DNA of 64,000 nucleotides from Oceanomicrobium pacificus (lineage in GTDB: Bacteria; Pseudomonadota; Alphaproteobacteria; Rhodobacterales; Rhodobacteraceae). The stretch spans positions 620,001 to 684,000 of the forward strand of contig NZ_WUWG01000001.1 of the NCBI RefSeq assembly GCF_009833495.1, written 5' to 3'. A program made the position numbers and the translations under genes. A model generated the notes under the pieces. The model did no database searches. It saw only the letters and a list, made by a program, of their open reading frames with translations, and had not been told where the DNA came from. This document shows, piece by piece, positions 1 through 8,818 of this stretch; position 1 is the stretch's first letter, and every line of letters begins with the position of its first letter.

Positions 1-354
1 GACCGCCGTGAAGGCTATGGCCACCCAGAGCCCCTGCCGCGTCGTGCGGCGCACGGACCGGTAGTCGCGCCCGCCAATGGCCTGGCTGAGGAGCGGCGAG
101 ACAGCCAGCACCGTGCCGATCCCCATGATGAGGACGACATGCAGGAGCGAGTTGGCCAGAGTCCCGGCGCCAAGAAACTCCGGCCCGAGCCAGCCCATCA
201 TCACCACATCGGTCGTGCCAAGGCCGATCTGGGCCAGCTGGGCCACAATCAGCGGCCATGCCAGACGCAATGTGGCGGCAAGCTCGCGCCGCCAGCCAAG
301 CGGCGATTCGATGACATGGGGCGCCGTGCGCGGTGCTTCTGCTGTCGAGGCCAT
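1..354 (-). CDS. MATE family efflux transporter, N-terminal part (runs off the window)
   Basis: The minus strand is open from the ATG at 354 to the window edge, giving 118 codons and no stop. The reading shows a short polar N-terminus, then a hydrophobic stretch containing LAWPLIVAQLAQIGLGTTDV and MMGWLGPEFLGAG, which is the usual opening of MATE (NorM-like) exporters: helix 1, a conserved Gln/Asp/Met region, then helix 2. MATE proteins export cationic drugs or metabolites across the inner membrane using Na+ or H+ gradients. Only about a quarter of the expected 450 residues is present, so the substrate cannot be judged. The upstream gap (355-504) carries a 10-base inverted repeat. The family call is fairly secure. 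Confidence 0.85.
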   Translation of the reverse strand, partial: MASTAEAPRTAPHVIESPLGWRRELAATLRLAWPLIVAQLAQIGLGTTDVVMMGWLGPEFLGAGTLANSLLHVVLIMGIGTVLAVSPLLSQAIGGRDYRSVRRTTRQGLWVAIAFTAV

Positions 355-381
355 GGTCCGGCTCCGGTTGCGTGGGGGTCA

Positions 382-467
382 GGGAACGGTTGAACGCGGG
401 GGCGCACGATGGCCGGATCACCCGGACAGGTCGCCTCCCTGCGGCTCTGCCACAGGAAACCGTTCCC
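382..467. repeat. Long-spaced 10-base inverted repeat upstream of the MATE gene
   Basis: GGGAACGGTT at 382-391 is matched by a perfect inverted copy AACCGTTCCC at 458-467, 66 bases apart. It lies in the gap between the MATE start and the RTX gene end. It could be a pair of operator half-sites or a chance pairing; no regulator gene is adjacent. Confidence 0.4.
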
Positions 468-472
468 GGCAA

Positions 473-494
473 GGGGCGGCGCGGCATACGCCCC
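473..494 (-). terminator. Possible weak terminator after the RTX gene
   Basis: GGGGCG (473-478) and CGCCCC (489-494) can pair around a 10-base loop, just beyond the stop of the RTX gene. The following minus-strand bases hold only TT, so the U-tract is poor and intrinsic termination is uncertain. Confidence 0.3.
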
Positions 495-504
495 TGGTCA
501 CTTG

Positions 505-2001
505 TTATCCGAAAATGAAATCGTCGGCCTCGAAAAGGCCGGGGGTCAAGTCCGTCCCCGGTGCCGCATCAACCCGAAGAAGATCGCCGTCAGCCCAGAT
601 CGACACGCCCAGCGGCCGGTCCTCGATCACGACGCTGCCCATACCGTGCAGGCCATAGTCCGACAGGTCGATCCGGTCGCGCCCGATCTCGAAATCATGG
701 ATCCGGTCGATCGAGCCGTCCGGCACGAAAATGAACAGGTCGTCGCCCGGTCCGCCCCAGAGCGCATCCCGCCCGCGCCCGTCGACCAGCATGTCATCGC
801 CGCCGTGGCCGTAGATCATGTCCTTGTGGCCGTGCCCGAAGATGAAGTCATCCGATGCGCTGCCGTGAAGCACGTCGTTGCCCGTACCCCCGCGGATCGG
901 CGCAGCCAGCCCTGACAGGTCGACGCGCAACTCCGTCAGCCCGTGTTCCGTCTCGCTCGTGACCCAGATGTGAAGAAGACTGCCGCGCAGTTCCAGCACC
1001 ATGTCCGACAGACCGCCCAGCGCCAGATCGAAATCGTCGATGACAACCGCATGCGGAAACAGGTCGCCCAGCGGCGAGAGTTCCAGAAGTGTCATCCCGC
1101 CATCGGCGCCACCGGCCACCACCAGAACGCGCCCCTGATAGGTGACATGGTCCAGCACCGACGGCGCGCCGAAGCGGGTCACCAGATCGTCGAGAAGGTG
1201 GTCGGCCGGGTTCAGCTTGCCGCCGCTGGACACGCGCAGAACAGTGAGCGAGTCGGTGCCATGTGCCGCAAGGATGGCGAAGGCCCGCGGACCATGGTCG
1301 ACCAGATCGAGCGCCGTGGGTTGGCCGAACGGGCTGTCAGGTCCCGGTGCTATGCTGCCGCGCAACTCCGGCACGCCTGTGCCGTCAAGCGCGAACAGCT
1401 GCAGCCCGCTGTCCAGCGCCGACGCCACGGCGAGGAACTCGGTTCCGAACAGGGTCGCCACCTCCATCGCGGTCACGTCGCCGAGATACGGCCCGGCCGC
1501 GTCCGGCCGCGTGTCGAGATGCTCCGGCACGCCGTCGGCATCGAGTGTGAAGCGCTGCAACCCCGCTATGCCCCATTGCGCCACCGTCAGCACCGTTGAC
1601 GTGCCGCTGCCGCTCAGCGCCAGCTCCGACCATTTGATCGCGGCCGCCACGCCGCCAAACTGGCCCAGCGTCGTGAGCGAGCCGTCATCCTCCAGCCGGT
1701 AGGTCGTGCTGTTGTCATCCCGCCGTCCGGCCACCTGCACATGCAGCGCCGCCCCGAAGGAAAAGGTCGCAATGTCGTTGAGCACCCGCGTGCCGCTGTC
1801 ACTGCTGTAGGGGATTTCGGACTTTAGCACGAAACTGCCGTCGGCCAGCCGTTCCAGCACCGACAGAGCCCCGACAGCGCCCGCGCCGACGATCAGATAG
1901 TCGCTGCCGCCGCGCCGCGCGAAGCCAAGCGCATTCGCCCCTTCCAAAAGGAGCGTGTGATCGTCGAAAACCGTCTGACCGGCTGTGAACTGCAGCGCCA
2001 T
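505..2001 (-). CDS. Secreted RTX-type calcium-binding protein with propeller-like N-terminus
   Basis: This 498-residue protein has no obvious Sec signal. Its C-terminal quarter carries glycine/aspartate nonapeptides (GGTGNDVLHG, GHGGDDML, GGPGDDLFIF) typical of hemolysin-type Ca2+-binding beta-rolls, followed by a DRIDLSDYGL-like segment common in alphaproteobacterial RTX proteins exported by type I secretion. The first roughly 370 residues consist of repeated blade-like units such as LDLVDHGPRAFAILAAHGTD, suggesting a beta-propeller or lactonase-like fold; no catalytic motif is evident. The ATG at 2001 follows a G-rich ribosome-binding-like stretch; a GTG two codons upstream (2007) is an alternative. 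No T1SS genes are nearby. The secreted status is inferred; the function is unknown. Confidence 0.8.
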   Translation of the reverse strand: MALQFTAGQTVFDDHTLLLEGANALGFARRGGSDYLIVGAGAVGALSVLERLADGSFVLKSEIPYSSDSGTRVLNDIATFSFGAALHVQVAGRRDDNSTTYRLEDDGSLTTLGQFGGVAAAIKWSELALSGSGTSTVLTVAQWGIAGLQRFTLDADGVPEHLDTRPDAAGPYLGDVTAMEVATLFGTEFLAVASALDSGLQLFALDGTGVPELRGSIAPGPDSPFGQPTALDLVDHGPRAFAILAAHGTDSLTVLRVSSGGKLNPADHLLDDLVTRFGAPSVLDHVTYQGRVLVVAGGADGGMTLLELSPLGDLFPHAVVIDDFDLALGGLSDMVLELRGSLLHIWVTSETEHGLTELRVDLSGLAAPIRGGTGNDVLHGSASDDFIFGHGHKDMIYGHGGDDMLVDGRGRDALWGGPGDDLFIFVPDGSIDRIHDFEIGRDRIDLSDYGLHGMGSVVIEDRPLGVSIWADGDLLRVDAAPGTDLTPGLFEADDFIFG

Positions 2002-2076
2002 CCCCACCCCCGCCTGATCCGGTCAGGGTGGGGCAATCCTGGTTAACAAGCCGTCAAGGGACGGCGCCGCAGAGGA

Positions 2077-3174
2077 TCAGGTGTTGAAGAGGAAATGCAT
2101 CACGTCGCCATCCTGCACGACATAGGCCTTGCCCTCGGCGCGCAGCTTGCCGGCCTCGCGGGCCTTCTGCTCCCCGCCACAGGCGACGAAATCCTCGTAA
2201 GCCGTGGTCTCGGCACGGATGAACCCGCGCTCGAAATCGCCGTGGATCACGCCGGCCGCCTGCGGCGCGGTCGTGCCGGTGCGGATCGTCCAGGCCCGCG
2301 CCTCTTTCGGGCCGACGGTGAAATAGGTCTGCAGGCCGAGAAGCTGGTAGCCCGCCTGAATGAGCCGGTCGAGGCCGGCTTCCTCCAGCCCCATTTCGCT
2401 CAGGAACATGTCGCGTTCCTCATCCTCCAGCTGGCTGATCTCCTCCTCGATCGCGGCCGAGATCACGACCGTGCCCGCGCCCTGCTCGGCGGCCATCTCG
2501 GCCACCTTGGCCGACAGCGCATTGCCGTCGGCAGCATTGTCTTCCTCGACATTGCAGACATAGAGGACCGGCTTGGCGGTCAGGAGCTGGAGCATGGCCC
2601 AGGCCTTGGCATCGTCGGCCGCGACCTCCACCGTGCGGGCGGGACGGCCATCCTCGATCACGGCCTTTGCTTCGCGCAGGAGGCGGTCCTGCGCCACGGC
2701 TTCCTTGTCCCCGCCCTTGATCTTGCGGGACAGGTTCTGCAGCCGTTTCTCGATGCTTTCCAGGTCGGCGAGCATCAGTTCGGTCTCGATCACCTCGGCA
2801 TCCGCAATCGGATCGACGCGCCCGTCCACATGGGTCACGTCATCATCCTCGAAACAGCGCAGCACATGGGCAATGGCGTCGCATTCGCGGATGTTGGCCA
2901 GAAACTGGTTGCCAAGCCCCTCGCCCTTCGACGCGCCTTTCACAAGGCCCGCAATATCGACGAAGGTCATCCGCGCGGGGATGATCTCCTTGGAACTGGC
3001 AATGCCCGCCAGCCGGTCGAGCCGCGTATCGGGCACCGCCACCTCGCCCACATTGGGCTCGATGGTGCAGAAGGGAAAGTTGGCCGCCTGTGCCGCCGCC
3101 GTGCGGGTCAGCGCGTTGAAGAGCGTCGATTTGCCGACATTCGGCAGCCCGACGATACCCATTTTGAAACCCAT
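2077..3174 (-). CDS. ychF: Redox-regulated ATPase YchF (Obg family)
   Basis: The 365-residue product opens with MGFKMGIVGLPNVGKSTLFN, whose P-loop GLPNVGKST is the family hallmark. The base-specificity motif reads VLYVCNVEED (NxxE rather than NKxD), which explains ATP rather than GTP preference. The C-terminal TGS domain ends in AYVVQDGDVMHFLFNT, the standard YchF ending. YchF binds ribosomes and the proteasome-like machinery and acts as a negative regulator of the oxidative stress response. The open frame extends 31 codons upstream, but the extension is low-complexity and non-conserved, so the ATG at 3174 is chosen; length then matches the family exactly. It stands divergent from a VOC gene. 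Confidence 0.97.
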   Translation of the reverse strand: MGFKMGIVGLPNVGKSTLFNALTRTAAAQAANFPFCTIEPNVGEVAVPDTRLDRLAGIASSKEIIPARMTFVDIAGLVKGASKGEGLGNQFLANIRECDAIAHVLRCFEDDDVTHVDGRVDPIADAEVIETELMLADLESIEKRLQNLSRKIKGGDKEAVAQDRLLREAKAVIEDGRPARTVEVAADDAKAWAMLQLLTAKPVLYVCNVEEDNAADGNALSAKVAEMAAEQGAGTVVISAAIEEEISQLEDEERDMFLSEMGLEEAGLDRLIQAGYQLLGLQTYFTVGPKEARAWTIRTGTTAPQAAGVIHGDFERGFIRAETTAYEDFVACGGEQKAREAGKLRAEGKAYVVQDGDVMHFLFNT

Positions 3175-3313
3175 GACCTGATCCTCGTCTCGTGTCGGGC
3201 CGCTTCTAGGCCCGCAGGCGCAGGCTTGCAAGCGGTGCCGGGCGGACACCGGCCGCGAATCCCTCACATTCTGCTAGAATGGCGGCTCTGACACGCATGA
3301 CGGGGGCGATCCG

Positions 3314-3715
3314 ATGCAATTCAATCCCTACCTGACTTTCCCGGGAACCTGCCGTGCGGCCATGACCCGCTATGCCGAGATTTTCGGCGGCGAATTGGAA
3401 ATGCTCTCCACCTTCGGGGAAGGGCCAATAAAGGACCATGTGCCGAAAGCCGCGCATGAGCTTGTCATGCATGTGCGGCTGCGGGTCGGTGATGCGCTCC
3501 TGATGGCATCGGACGACCCGAGCGGCCAGACGGGTGCGGCGCGCGCGGTGTCGGTTCAGGTGCCCTTCGAGGACCCTGGAGCGGCCCGAAGCGCCTTCGA
3601 TGCGCTGGCAGAGGGCGGCAGCGTCGAGATGCCCTTCGCGCCCACCTTCTGGGCACGGGGGTTCGGGTCCTGCCGCGACCGGTTCGGCATCCAATGGATG
3701 ATCAATTGCGATTAA
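3314..3715 (+). CDS. VOC family protein, PhnB-like
   Basis: The 133-residue protein begins MQFNPYLTFPGTCRAAMTRY and has the YLTFPGTCREA-type opening and C-terminal DRFGIQWMI that mark PhnB/3-demethylubiquinone-methyltransferase-like members of the vicinal oxygen chelate (glyoxalase/bleomycin resistance) fold. Such proteins bind small molecules or metals in a dimeric beta-alpha-beta-beta-beta fold; the precise substrate is generally unknown. It is monocistronic here, divergent from ychF (139-base gap) and followed by trpA on the same strand after 81 bases. Confidence 0.88.
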   Translation: MQFNPYLTFPGTCRAAMTRYAEIFGGELEMLSTFGEGPIKDHVPKAAHELVMHVRLRVGDALLMASDDPSGQTGAARAVSVQVPFEDPGAARSAFDALAEGGSVEMPFAPTFWARGFGSCRDRFGIQWMINCD

Positions 3716-3796
3716 ACCGGGCTGCGCCCGCGCTGCCGGATTGATTTTCCCCCGATCTTTCTGCATGTGGAACCAAAGGCAGAAAGAGGGTCCCCG

Positions 3797-4588
3797 ATGA
3801 CACGTATCACCACCACGTTCGAACGGCTGCAGGCAGAAGGCCGCAGCGCCTTCGTCACTTTCGTGATGGCGGGCGACCCCGATTTCGACCGTTCGCTGGA
3901 GATCGTGCAGGGCCTGCCCGGTGCCGGCGCGGACATCATCGAGCTCGGCATGCCCTTCACCGACCCGATGGCCGACGGACCGGCGATCCAGTTGGCCGGC
4001 CAGCGTGCGCTTGAAGCGGGCATGACGCTCGACCGGACGCTCGAACTGGTCCGCCGCTTCCGCGAGGGGGACAGCGATACACCGATCGTGCTGATGGGCT
4101 ATTACAACCCGATCTATTCCAAAGGCGTGGACAGATTTCTGGCCGAAGCCGGCGCCGCTGGCGTGGACGGGCTGATCGTCGTCGACCTGCCACCCGAAGA
4201 GGATGAGGAACTCTGCATCCCGGCCCAGAAGGCGGGGCTCAACTTTATCCGGCTGGCAACCCCGACGACAGACGACCGGCGCCTGCCGCGCGTGCTGCAG
4301 AACACGTCCGGCTTCGTCTATTACGTCTCGATCACCGGCATCACCGGTTCGGCCAGTGCCAATGCCGATGCCGTTGCGCCGGAAGTGGCGCGAATCCGCG
4401 ATGCGTCGGGCCTGCCGGTCTGCGTGGGATTCGGGATCAAGACCGCCGACAGCGCGCGCGACATTGCCTCTGTCGCAGACGGGGCGGTGGTCGGCTCGGC
4501 CATTGTCTCGATGGTCGGTGACGGGAAATCCACCGACGAGGTGCTGGGCTTCGTGCGCAGCCTTGCCGACGGCGCGCACGCCGCCTGA
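3797..4588 (+). CDS. trpA: Tryptophan synthase alpha chain
   Basis: This 263-residue protein cleaves indole-3-glycerol phosphate to indole and glyceraldehyde-3-phosphate, handing indole to TrpB. Both catalytic acids are visible in [14 protein letters not shown] (Glu and Asp of the family), along with the phosphate-binding [10 protein letters not shown] and [11 protein letters not shown] loops. The ATG at 3797 is chosen over one 10 codons upstream because AGAAAGAGGG lies just before it and the family starts at MTRIT-like sequences. trpA is separated by about 5 kb and opposite strand from trpF-trpB, so the trp genes are split, as is common in alphaproteobacteria. The gene converges on lldD. Confidence 0.97.
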   Translation: MTRITTTFERLQAEGRSAFVTFVMAGDPDFDRSLEIVQGLPGAGADIIELGMPFTDPMADGPAIQLAGQRALEAGMTLDRTLELVRRFREGDSDTPIVLMGYYNPIYSKGVDRFLAEAGAAGVDGLIVVDLPPEEDEELCIPAQKAGLNFIRLATPTTDDRRLPRVLQNTSGFVYYVSITGITGSASANADAVAPEVARIRDASGLPVCVGFGIKTADSARDIASVADGAVVGSAIVSMVGDGKSTDEVLGFVRSLADGAHAA

Positions 4589-4618
4589 CGGCCGCGCGCG
4601 CCCCGGCGCAGTCGGGGA

Positions 4619-5782
4619 TCAGGCGAAAATGTCGGTCCGCTCGTTGGGCAGGATCAGGTTCGACCGGTCAATATCGGCGATGTTGGTGCGGCCGCAGAGC
4701 GCCATGGTCGTCTCCAGTTCCTTGTGGATGATCTCCAGCACCTTGGTCACGCCCTCCTCGCCCATCGCGCCGAGCCCGTAGAGGAACGCGCGCCCGATGT
4801 AGGTGCCCTTGGCCCCGAGCGCGACGGCCTTCAGCACGTCCTGACCCGAACGGATGCCGCCGTCGAAATGCACCTCGATCCGGTCGCCGACCCGTTCCAC
4901 AATCTCCGGCAGCATGGCGATGGAGGACAGCGCCCCGTCAAGCTGCCGCCCGCCATGGTTCGAGACGATAATCGCATCGGCCCCGGACTCGACCGCCTTC
5001 TCCGCATCGTCGGGATCGTTGATCCCCTTGATGATCAGCTTGCCGCCCCAGCGGTCCTTGATCCATTTCACATCATCCCAGCTGAGCCGCGGATCGAACT
5101 GGCTGTGGGTCCATTCCGCAAGTGTTCCCATATCGTCGACATTGGACACATGGCCGACAATGTTGCGGAACTCGCGCCGTTTGGTGCCGAGCATGCCCAT
5201 GCACCAGCGCGGCTTGGTGGCCATATTGAGCATGTTGCGCACCGTCAACTTCGGCGGCGCGGACAGGCCATTGCGTACGTCCTTGTGCCGCTGGCCCAGC
5301 ACTTGAAGGTCGAGCGTCAGCACCAGCGCCTCGCATTCGGCGGCCTTGGCACGGTCGATCAGCCGGTAGATGAACTCGCGGTCCCGCATCACGTAGAGCT
5401 GGAACCAGAAGGGCGTGTTCGTCGCCTCGGCCACATCCTCGATCGAGCAGATCGACATGGTGGACAGGGTGAAGGGAATGCCGAATTTCTCCGCCGCGCG
5501 GGCCGCGAGGATCTCGCCATCCGCATGCTGCATGCCGGTCAGCCCGGTCGGCGCGATGGCGACCGGCATCGCCACCTTGCGGCCGATTATCGTGGCTTCC
5601 GTCGTGCGCCCTTCCATGTTCACCGCCACCTTCTGGCGCAGCCGGATACGGGCGAAATCGCTCTCGTTTTCGCGGTAGGTCTGTTCGGTCCAGGAGCCGC
5701 TGTCGGCATAGTCGTAGAACATGCGCGGCACGCGCCGCTCGGCCAGAATGCGCAGGTCTTCGATACAGGCGATCGGTCTCAT
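4619..5782 (-). CDS. lldD: FMN-dependent L-lactate dehydrogenase / alpha-hydroxy-acid oxidase
   Basis: The 387-residue protein belongs to the FMN-dependent alpha-hydroxy-acid dehydrogenase TIM-barrel family. Visible hallmarks are FYDYADSGSWTEQTYREN at the N-terminus, the flavin-binding PVAIAPTGLTGM, and the active-site SNHGGRQLDGA, in which the His abstracts the substrate proton and the Arg binds the carboxylate. It oxidises L-lactate to pyruvate and passes electrons to the respiratory chain. The gene is monocistronic, with a 251-base gap to rplY that contains no other gene. Specificity for lactate rather than another 2-hydroxyacid (for example glycolate or mandelate) is inferred from overall similarity. 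Confidence 0.9.
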   Translation of the reverse strand: MRPIACIEDLRILAERRVPRMFYDYADSGSWTEQTYRENESDFARIRLRQKVAVNMEGRTTEATIIGRKVAMPVAIAPTGLTGMQHADGEILAARAAEKFGIPFTLSTMSICSIEDVAEATNTPFWFQLYVMRDREFIYRLIDRAKAAECEALVLTLDLQVLGQRHKDVRNGLSAPPKLTVRNMLNMATKPRWCMGMLGTKRREFRNIVGHVSNVDDMGTLAEWTHSQFDPRLSWDDVKWIKDRWGGKLIIKGINDPDDAEKAVESGADAIIVSNHGGRQLDGALSSIAMLPEIVERVGDRIEVHFDGGIRSGQDVLKAVALGAKGTYIGRAFLYGLGAMGEEGVTKVLEIIHKELETTMALCGRTNIADIDRSNLILPNERTDIFA

Positions 5783-6033
5783 GTCGGGGAAATCCTGTTC
5801 GGGGCAAATAGGTCAAATTGGTTCGGAAACCTTACCAAAACAGCGAATAGCGGGTGGAGGATCGCAAATCAAGCCCGCACCACCGCGCACTTGCCCGGCC
5901 CCACCCCGCCGCGGCCCAGCGCATCAAGGGTTTTAGGGCTTCCCAACAGGCCGGGAATCCCCTATACGCGCGGCTTCGGCGGGCGCTTACACCCCTGGAG
6001 GATCGTCCCGCCTGTGCAATTAGGAGAAAGCCA

Positions 6034-6693
6034 ATGGCAAAAGAGCTTCCGATTCTCGAAGCGACGGCACGCGAAGGAGTGGGCAAAGGGGCCGCCCGCG
6101 CCGCACGCCGTGAAGGTATGGTTCCCGGCGTCATCTACGGTGGCAATGCGGACCCGCAAGCGATCAACGTCCCCTTCAACGTCCTGCTGACCCGCCTGCG
6201 GGCCGGCAAGTTCCTGTCCACCCTGCAGAACGTCAAGGTCGACGGCAAGGACAACCGCGTGATCTGCCGCGCCGTGCAGCGTGACGTCGTCAAGGATCTG
6301 CCGACGCATATCGACTTCCTGCGTCTGACCGAGAAGAGCCGCATCAACCTCTATATCCCCGTCGAGTTCGTGAACGAGGAAGAGGCACCTGGCCTGCGCA
6401 AGGGCGGCGTTCTGACCGTCGTGCGCTCCGAGGTCGAACTGAAAGTGACCGCGGGCAACATTCCCGATCACCTGACCGTGGACCTGACCGGTCTCGACGT
6501 GGGCGACGTGATCCACATTTCCGACATCGAGCTGCCCGAAGGCACCCGCCCGATGATCACCGACCGCGATTTCGTGATCGCGAACATCTCCGCCCCGTCG
6601 AGCCTGCGCTCCGAAGAGGACGAGGATGCTGGTGAAGGCGAAGCCACCGAGGCCGAGGCCACCGAAGAGGCGGCTGAAGAGTCCGAGGGCTGA
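6034..6693 (+). CDS. rplY: 50S ribosomal protein L25 / general stress protein Ctc
   Basis: The 219-residue protein is the long CTC-type L25, which binds 5S rRNA. It has an N-terminal L25 domain (residues about 1-95, with [17 protein letters not shown]) and a C-terminal TL5/CTC beta domain ending in [20 protein letters not shown], followed by an acidic Glu-rich tail typical of alphaproteobacteria. The ATG at 6034 is preceded by TTAGGAGAAAGCC, a strong ribosome binding site; longer open frame upstream has no support. It is followed by a clear intrinsic terminator and then pth, the usual neighbour. Confidence 0.97.
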   Translation: MAKELPILEATAREGVGKGAARAARREGMVPGVIYGGNADPQAINVPFNVLLTRLRAGKFLSTLQNVKVDGKDNRVICRAVQRDVVKDLPTHIDFLRLTEKSRINLYIPVEFVNEEEAPGLRKGGVLTVVRSEVELKVTAGNIPDHLTVDLTGLDVGDVIHISDIELPEGTRPMITDRDFVIANISAPSSLRSEEDEDAGEGEATEAEATEEAAEESEG

Positions 6694-6738
6694 GCGCCGG
6701 CGCCGGATTTGCGGCGCCGCCCATTCGTGCTACCCCAA

Positions 6739-6769
6739 GGGCGCATCTGCGGATGCGCCCTTTTTCTTT
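6739..6769 (+). terminator. Intrinsic terminator between rplY and pth
   Basis: GGGCGCATC (6739-6747) and GATGCGCCC (6752-6760) form a perfect 9-base stem with a TGCG loop, followed directly by TTTTTCTTT. It lies 46 bases after the rplY stop and 35 bases before pth, so pth either has its own promoter very close by or depends on read-through. Confidence 0.92.
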
Positions 6770-6794
6770 GCGACTGCTGGAAGGACCCCGCGCG

Positions 6795-7523
6795 ATGAAA
6801 CTGATGGTCGGCCTTGGCAACCCGGGCGGCAAATATGAAGGCAACCGGCACAATGTCGGGTATATGGCCGTCGACCGGATCGCCGAAGATCACGGGTTCG
6901 CACCATGGCGGGCCAAGTTTCAGGGCCTTGTGTCCGAGGGGCGGCTTGGGCGCGAGAAGGTGCTGCTCCTGAAGCCCACCACCTTCATGAACCTCAGCGG
7001 GCAAAGCGTGGGCGAGGCCATGCGCTTCTACAAGCTCGGGCCGGACGAGGTGATCGTGCTGCATGACGAGCTTGACCTCGCGCCCGGCAAATGCCGCGTG
7101 AAGACCGGCGGCGGCCATGCGGGCCATAACGGGCTGCGCTCGATCCACCAGCATGTCAGCGACGCTTACACGCGCGTCCGCATCGGCGTCGGCCATCCCG
7201 GTCGCAAGGAACTTGTCTCCGCATGGGTGCTGCAGGATTTCACCAAGGCCGATCAGGCCTGGCTCGACGACCTGCTGCGCGGCATTTCCGATGGTGCGCC
7301 GGATCTGGCCGAAGGCGATGGCGGGCGTTTCATGAATGCCGTGGCGCGGCGGCTGGCGCCGGCCCGCCCCTCGACGGGCGGAAAGCCGGACAAGGCCGAC
7401 ACGGGCGCGCATGAGCCGCGTGGCGAAAAGCGGCTGTCGAAAGACCCGCGCCCGGCCAAAGCCCCGGAGCCAGAGCCTGACACGCGTTCGGCGCTCCAGC
7501 GGCTGGTCGACAAGTTCTCCTGA
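6795..7523 (+). CDS. pth: Peptidyl-tRNA hydrolase with extended C-terminal tail
   Basis: Pth releases peptides from prematurely dropped peptidyl-tRNA. The 242-residue product opens MKLMVGLGNPGGKYEGNRHN with the catalytic His in NRHNVG, the supporting Asp in HDELDLAPGK, and the substrate loop GGGHAGHNGLRSI. The ATG at 6795 matches the family start; an in-frame ATG at 6753 sits inside the rplY terminator stem and is rejected. Typical bacterial Pth is about 190-200 residues. Here roughly 50 extra residues follow the domain, rich in Lys, Arg, Pro and Glu, and ending in SALQRLVDKFS. Such tails occur in Rhodobacterales; their role is unknown. Confidence 0.97.
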   Translation: MKLMVGLGNPGGKYEGNRHNVGYMAVDRIAEDHGFAPWRAKFQGLVSEGRLGREKVLLLKPTTFMNLSGQSVGEAMRFYKLGPDEVIVLHDELDLAPGKCRVKTGGGHAGHNGLRSIHQHVSDAYTRVRIGVGHPGRKELVSAWVLQDFTKADQAWLDDLLRGISDGAPDLAEGDGGRFMNAVARRLAPARPSTGGKPDKADTGAHEPRGEKRLSKDPRPAKAPEPEPDTRSALQRLVDKFS

Positions 7524-7594
7524 CGCTGCGTCACGCTTGGGGTGCCCCCCTCCGACGACTAGGCTCCGTCAAAACATCTTTGGGAGGATGATCC

Positions 7595-8815
7595 ATGCCC
7601 CGGTGGATCAAGCGCACGCTTGTCGTGCTTCTGGCCGCACTTGCCCTTCTGGCGGTTCTGGCCATCTGGCAGCGCGACCGGATCGAACGGCTGCTCGCCG
7701 TCAACACGCTCTTCGACGAGGCGCATATCGTCGCGAATTTCTCCGACATGCCGTCGCTCTTCTTCCACCAGCAGATGACCAACGGCAATGAGCTGCCATG
7801 GGACCTGCCACAGGCGGCCACGCCCCTGCCCGCGCAGGTGCCGGATGGCACGGGCGGCACGCTCGACATTGCCGCCTGGGCGGCTGAACGCAGCCTCACC
7901 GCCCTTGTGGTGCTGAAGGATGGCGAGATTGTCGCGGAAGAGTATTTCCAGGGCACAGACGCCGATGATCTGCGCATCTCATGGTCGGTCGCCAAGAGCT
8001 TCCTGTCGGCCCTGACCGGCATCCTGGTGGAGGAAGGCGCGATCGAGAGCCTCGATGCGCCGGTTACCGATTACGCGCCCCTGCTTGCCAAGAGCGCCTA
8101 CCGCGACGCCACGATCCGCGACGTGCTGCAGATGGAATCCGGCGTCACCTTCAACGAGGACTATCTCGACTTCCATTCCGACATCAACAAGATGGGCCGC
8201 GTGCTGGCCCTTGGCGGCTCGATGGACGCGTTCGCCGCCGGCCTCGAAGGACAGGACCGCCCGCCGGGCGAGGCCTGGCAATATGTCTCCATCGACACGC
8301 ATGTGATCGGGATGGTGCTGCGCGGTGCAACCGGCCGCAGCGTGCCCGACCTGATGGAGGAGAAACTCATCCGCCCGCTCGGCCTCGAGGCCGGTCCGGT
8401 CTATCTGACGGACGGCGAGGGGGTGGCCTTCGTGCTCGGCGGGCTCAACCTGCGGACCCGCGACTATGCCCGGATGGGACTGCTTGTGCTGCAGAAGGGG
8501 CGGCGCGGGCCGGCGCAGATCATCCCCGCCAACTGGCTGGCAGAGAGCACGGCCCCCAGCGCCAAAACGGCGCCCGGAGAGATCGGCTACGGCTATCAAT
8601 GGTGGGTGCCGCAGGACAGCGACGAGGATGAGGTTCTGGCCCGCGGGATTTACGGGCAGTTCATCTACATCAACCGCGACCGCGGGGTCGTCGTCGCGAT
8701 CAACAGTGCGGATCGCGGGTTCCGCGAGCCGGGGGCCTTCGCGCAGAACATGGCCGCGTTCCGCGCGCTGGCAGGGGCTGCTGCCCCGGACGGATCCGGC
8801 GCAGCAACCAACTGA
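7595..8815 (+). CDS. Membrane-anchored serine hydrolase (class C beta-lactamase fold)
   Basis: This 406-residue protein has an N-terminal hydrophobic anchor (about residues 7-25) and then a beta-lactamase/transpeptidase-like domain. The nucleophile motif S-V-A-K is at residues 131-134 within SWSVAKSF, and a Tyr motif candidate lies in YVSIDTHVIG. Such proteins (esterase EstB or 6-aminohexanoate-hydrolase type) hydrolyse esters or amides in the periplasm. The start is supported by GGGAGGA before the ATG. It converges with the YodC-like gene, with only three bases between the stops. The substrate is not predictable from sequence, and true beta-lactamase activity is unlikely. Confidence 0.88.
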   Translation: MPRWIKRTLVVLLAALALLAVLAIWQRDRIERLLAVNTLFDEAHIVANFSDMPSLFFHQQMTNGNELPWDLPQAATPLPAQVPDGTGGTLDIAAWAAERSLTALVVLKDGEIVAEEYFQGTDADDLRISWSVAKSFLSALTGILVEEGAIESLDAPVTDYAPLLAKSAYRDATIRDVLQMESGVTFNEDYLDFHSDINKMGRVLALGGSMDAFAAGLEGQDRPPGEAWQYVSIDTHVIGMVLRGATGRSVPDLMEEKLIRPLGLEAGPVYLTDGEGVAFVLGGLNLRTRDYARMGLLVLQKGRRGPAQIIPANWLAESTAPSAKTAPGEIGYGYQWWVPQDSDEDEVLARGIYGQFIYINRDRGVVVAINSADRGFREPGAFAQNMAAFRALAGAAAPDGSGAATN

Positions 8816-8818
8816 CAC

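Noticed and set aside
2095-3291. 398-residue plus-strand open frame opposite ychF
   Set aside because: It mirrors ychF exactly and has His/Gly/Arg-rich composition typical of antisense shadows in GC-rich DNA.
6753-6794. Upstream start of pth at 6753
   Set aside because: This ATG sits within the stem of the rplY terminator; the ATG at 6795 matches the family opening.
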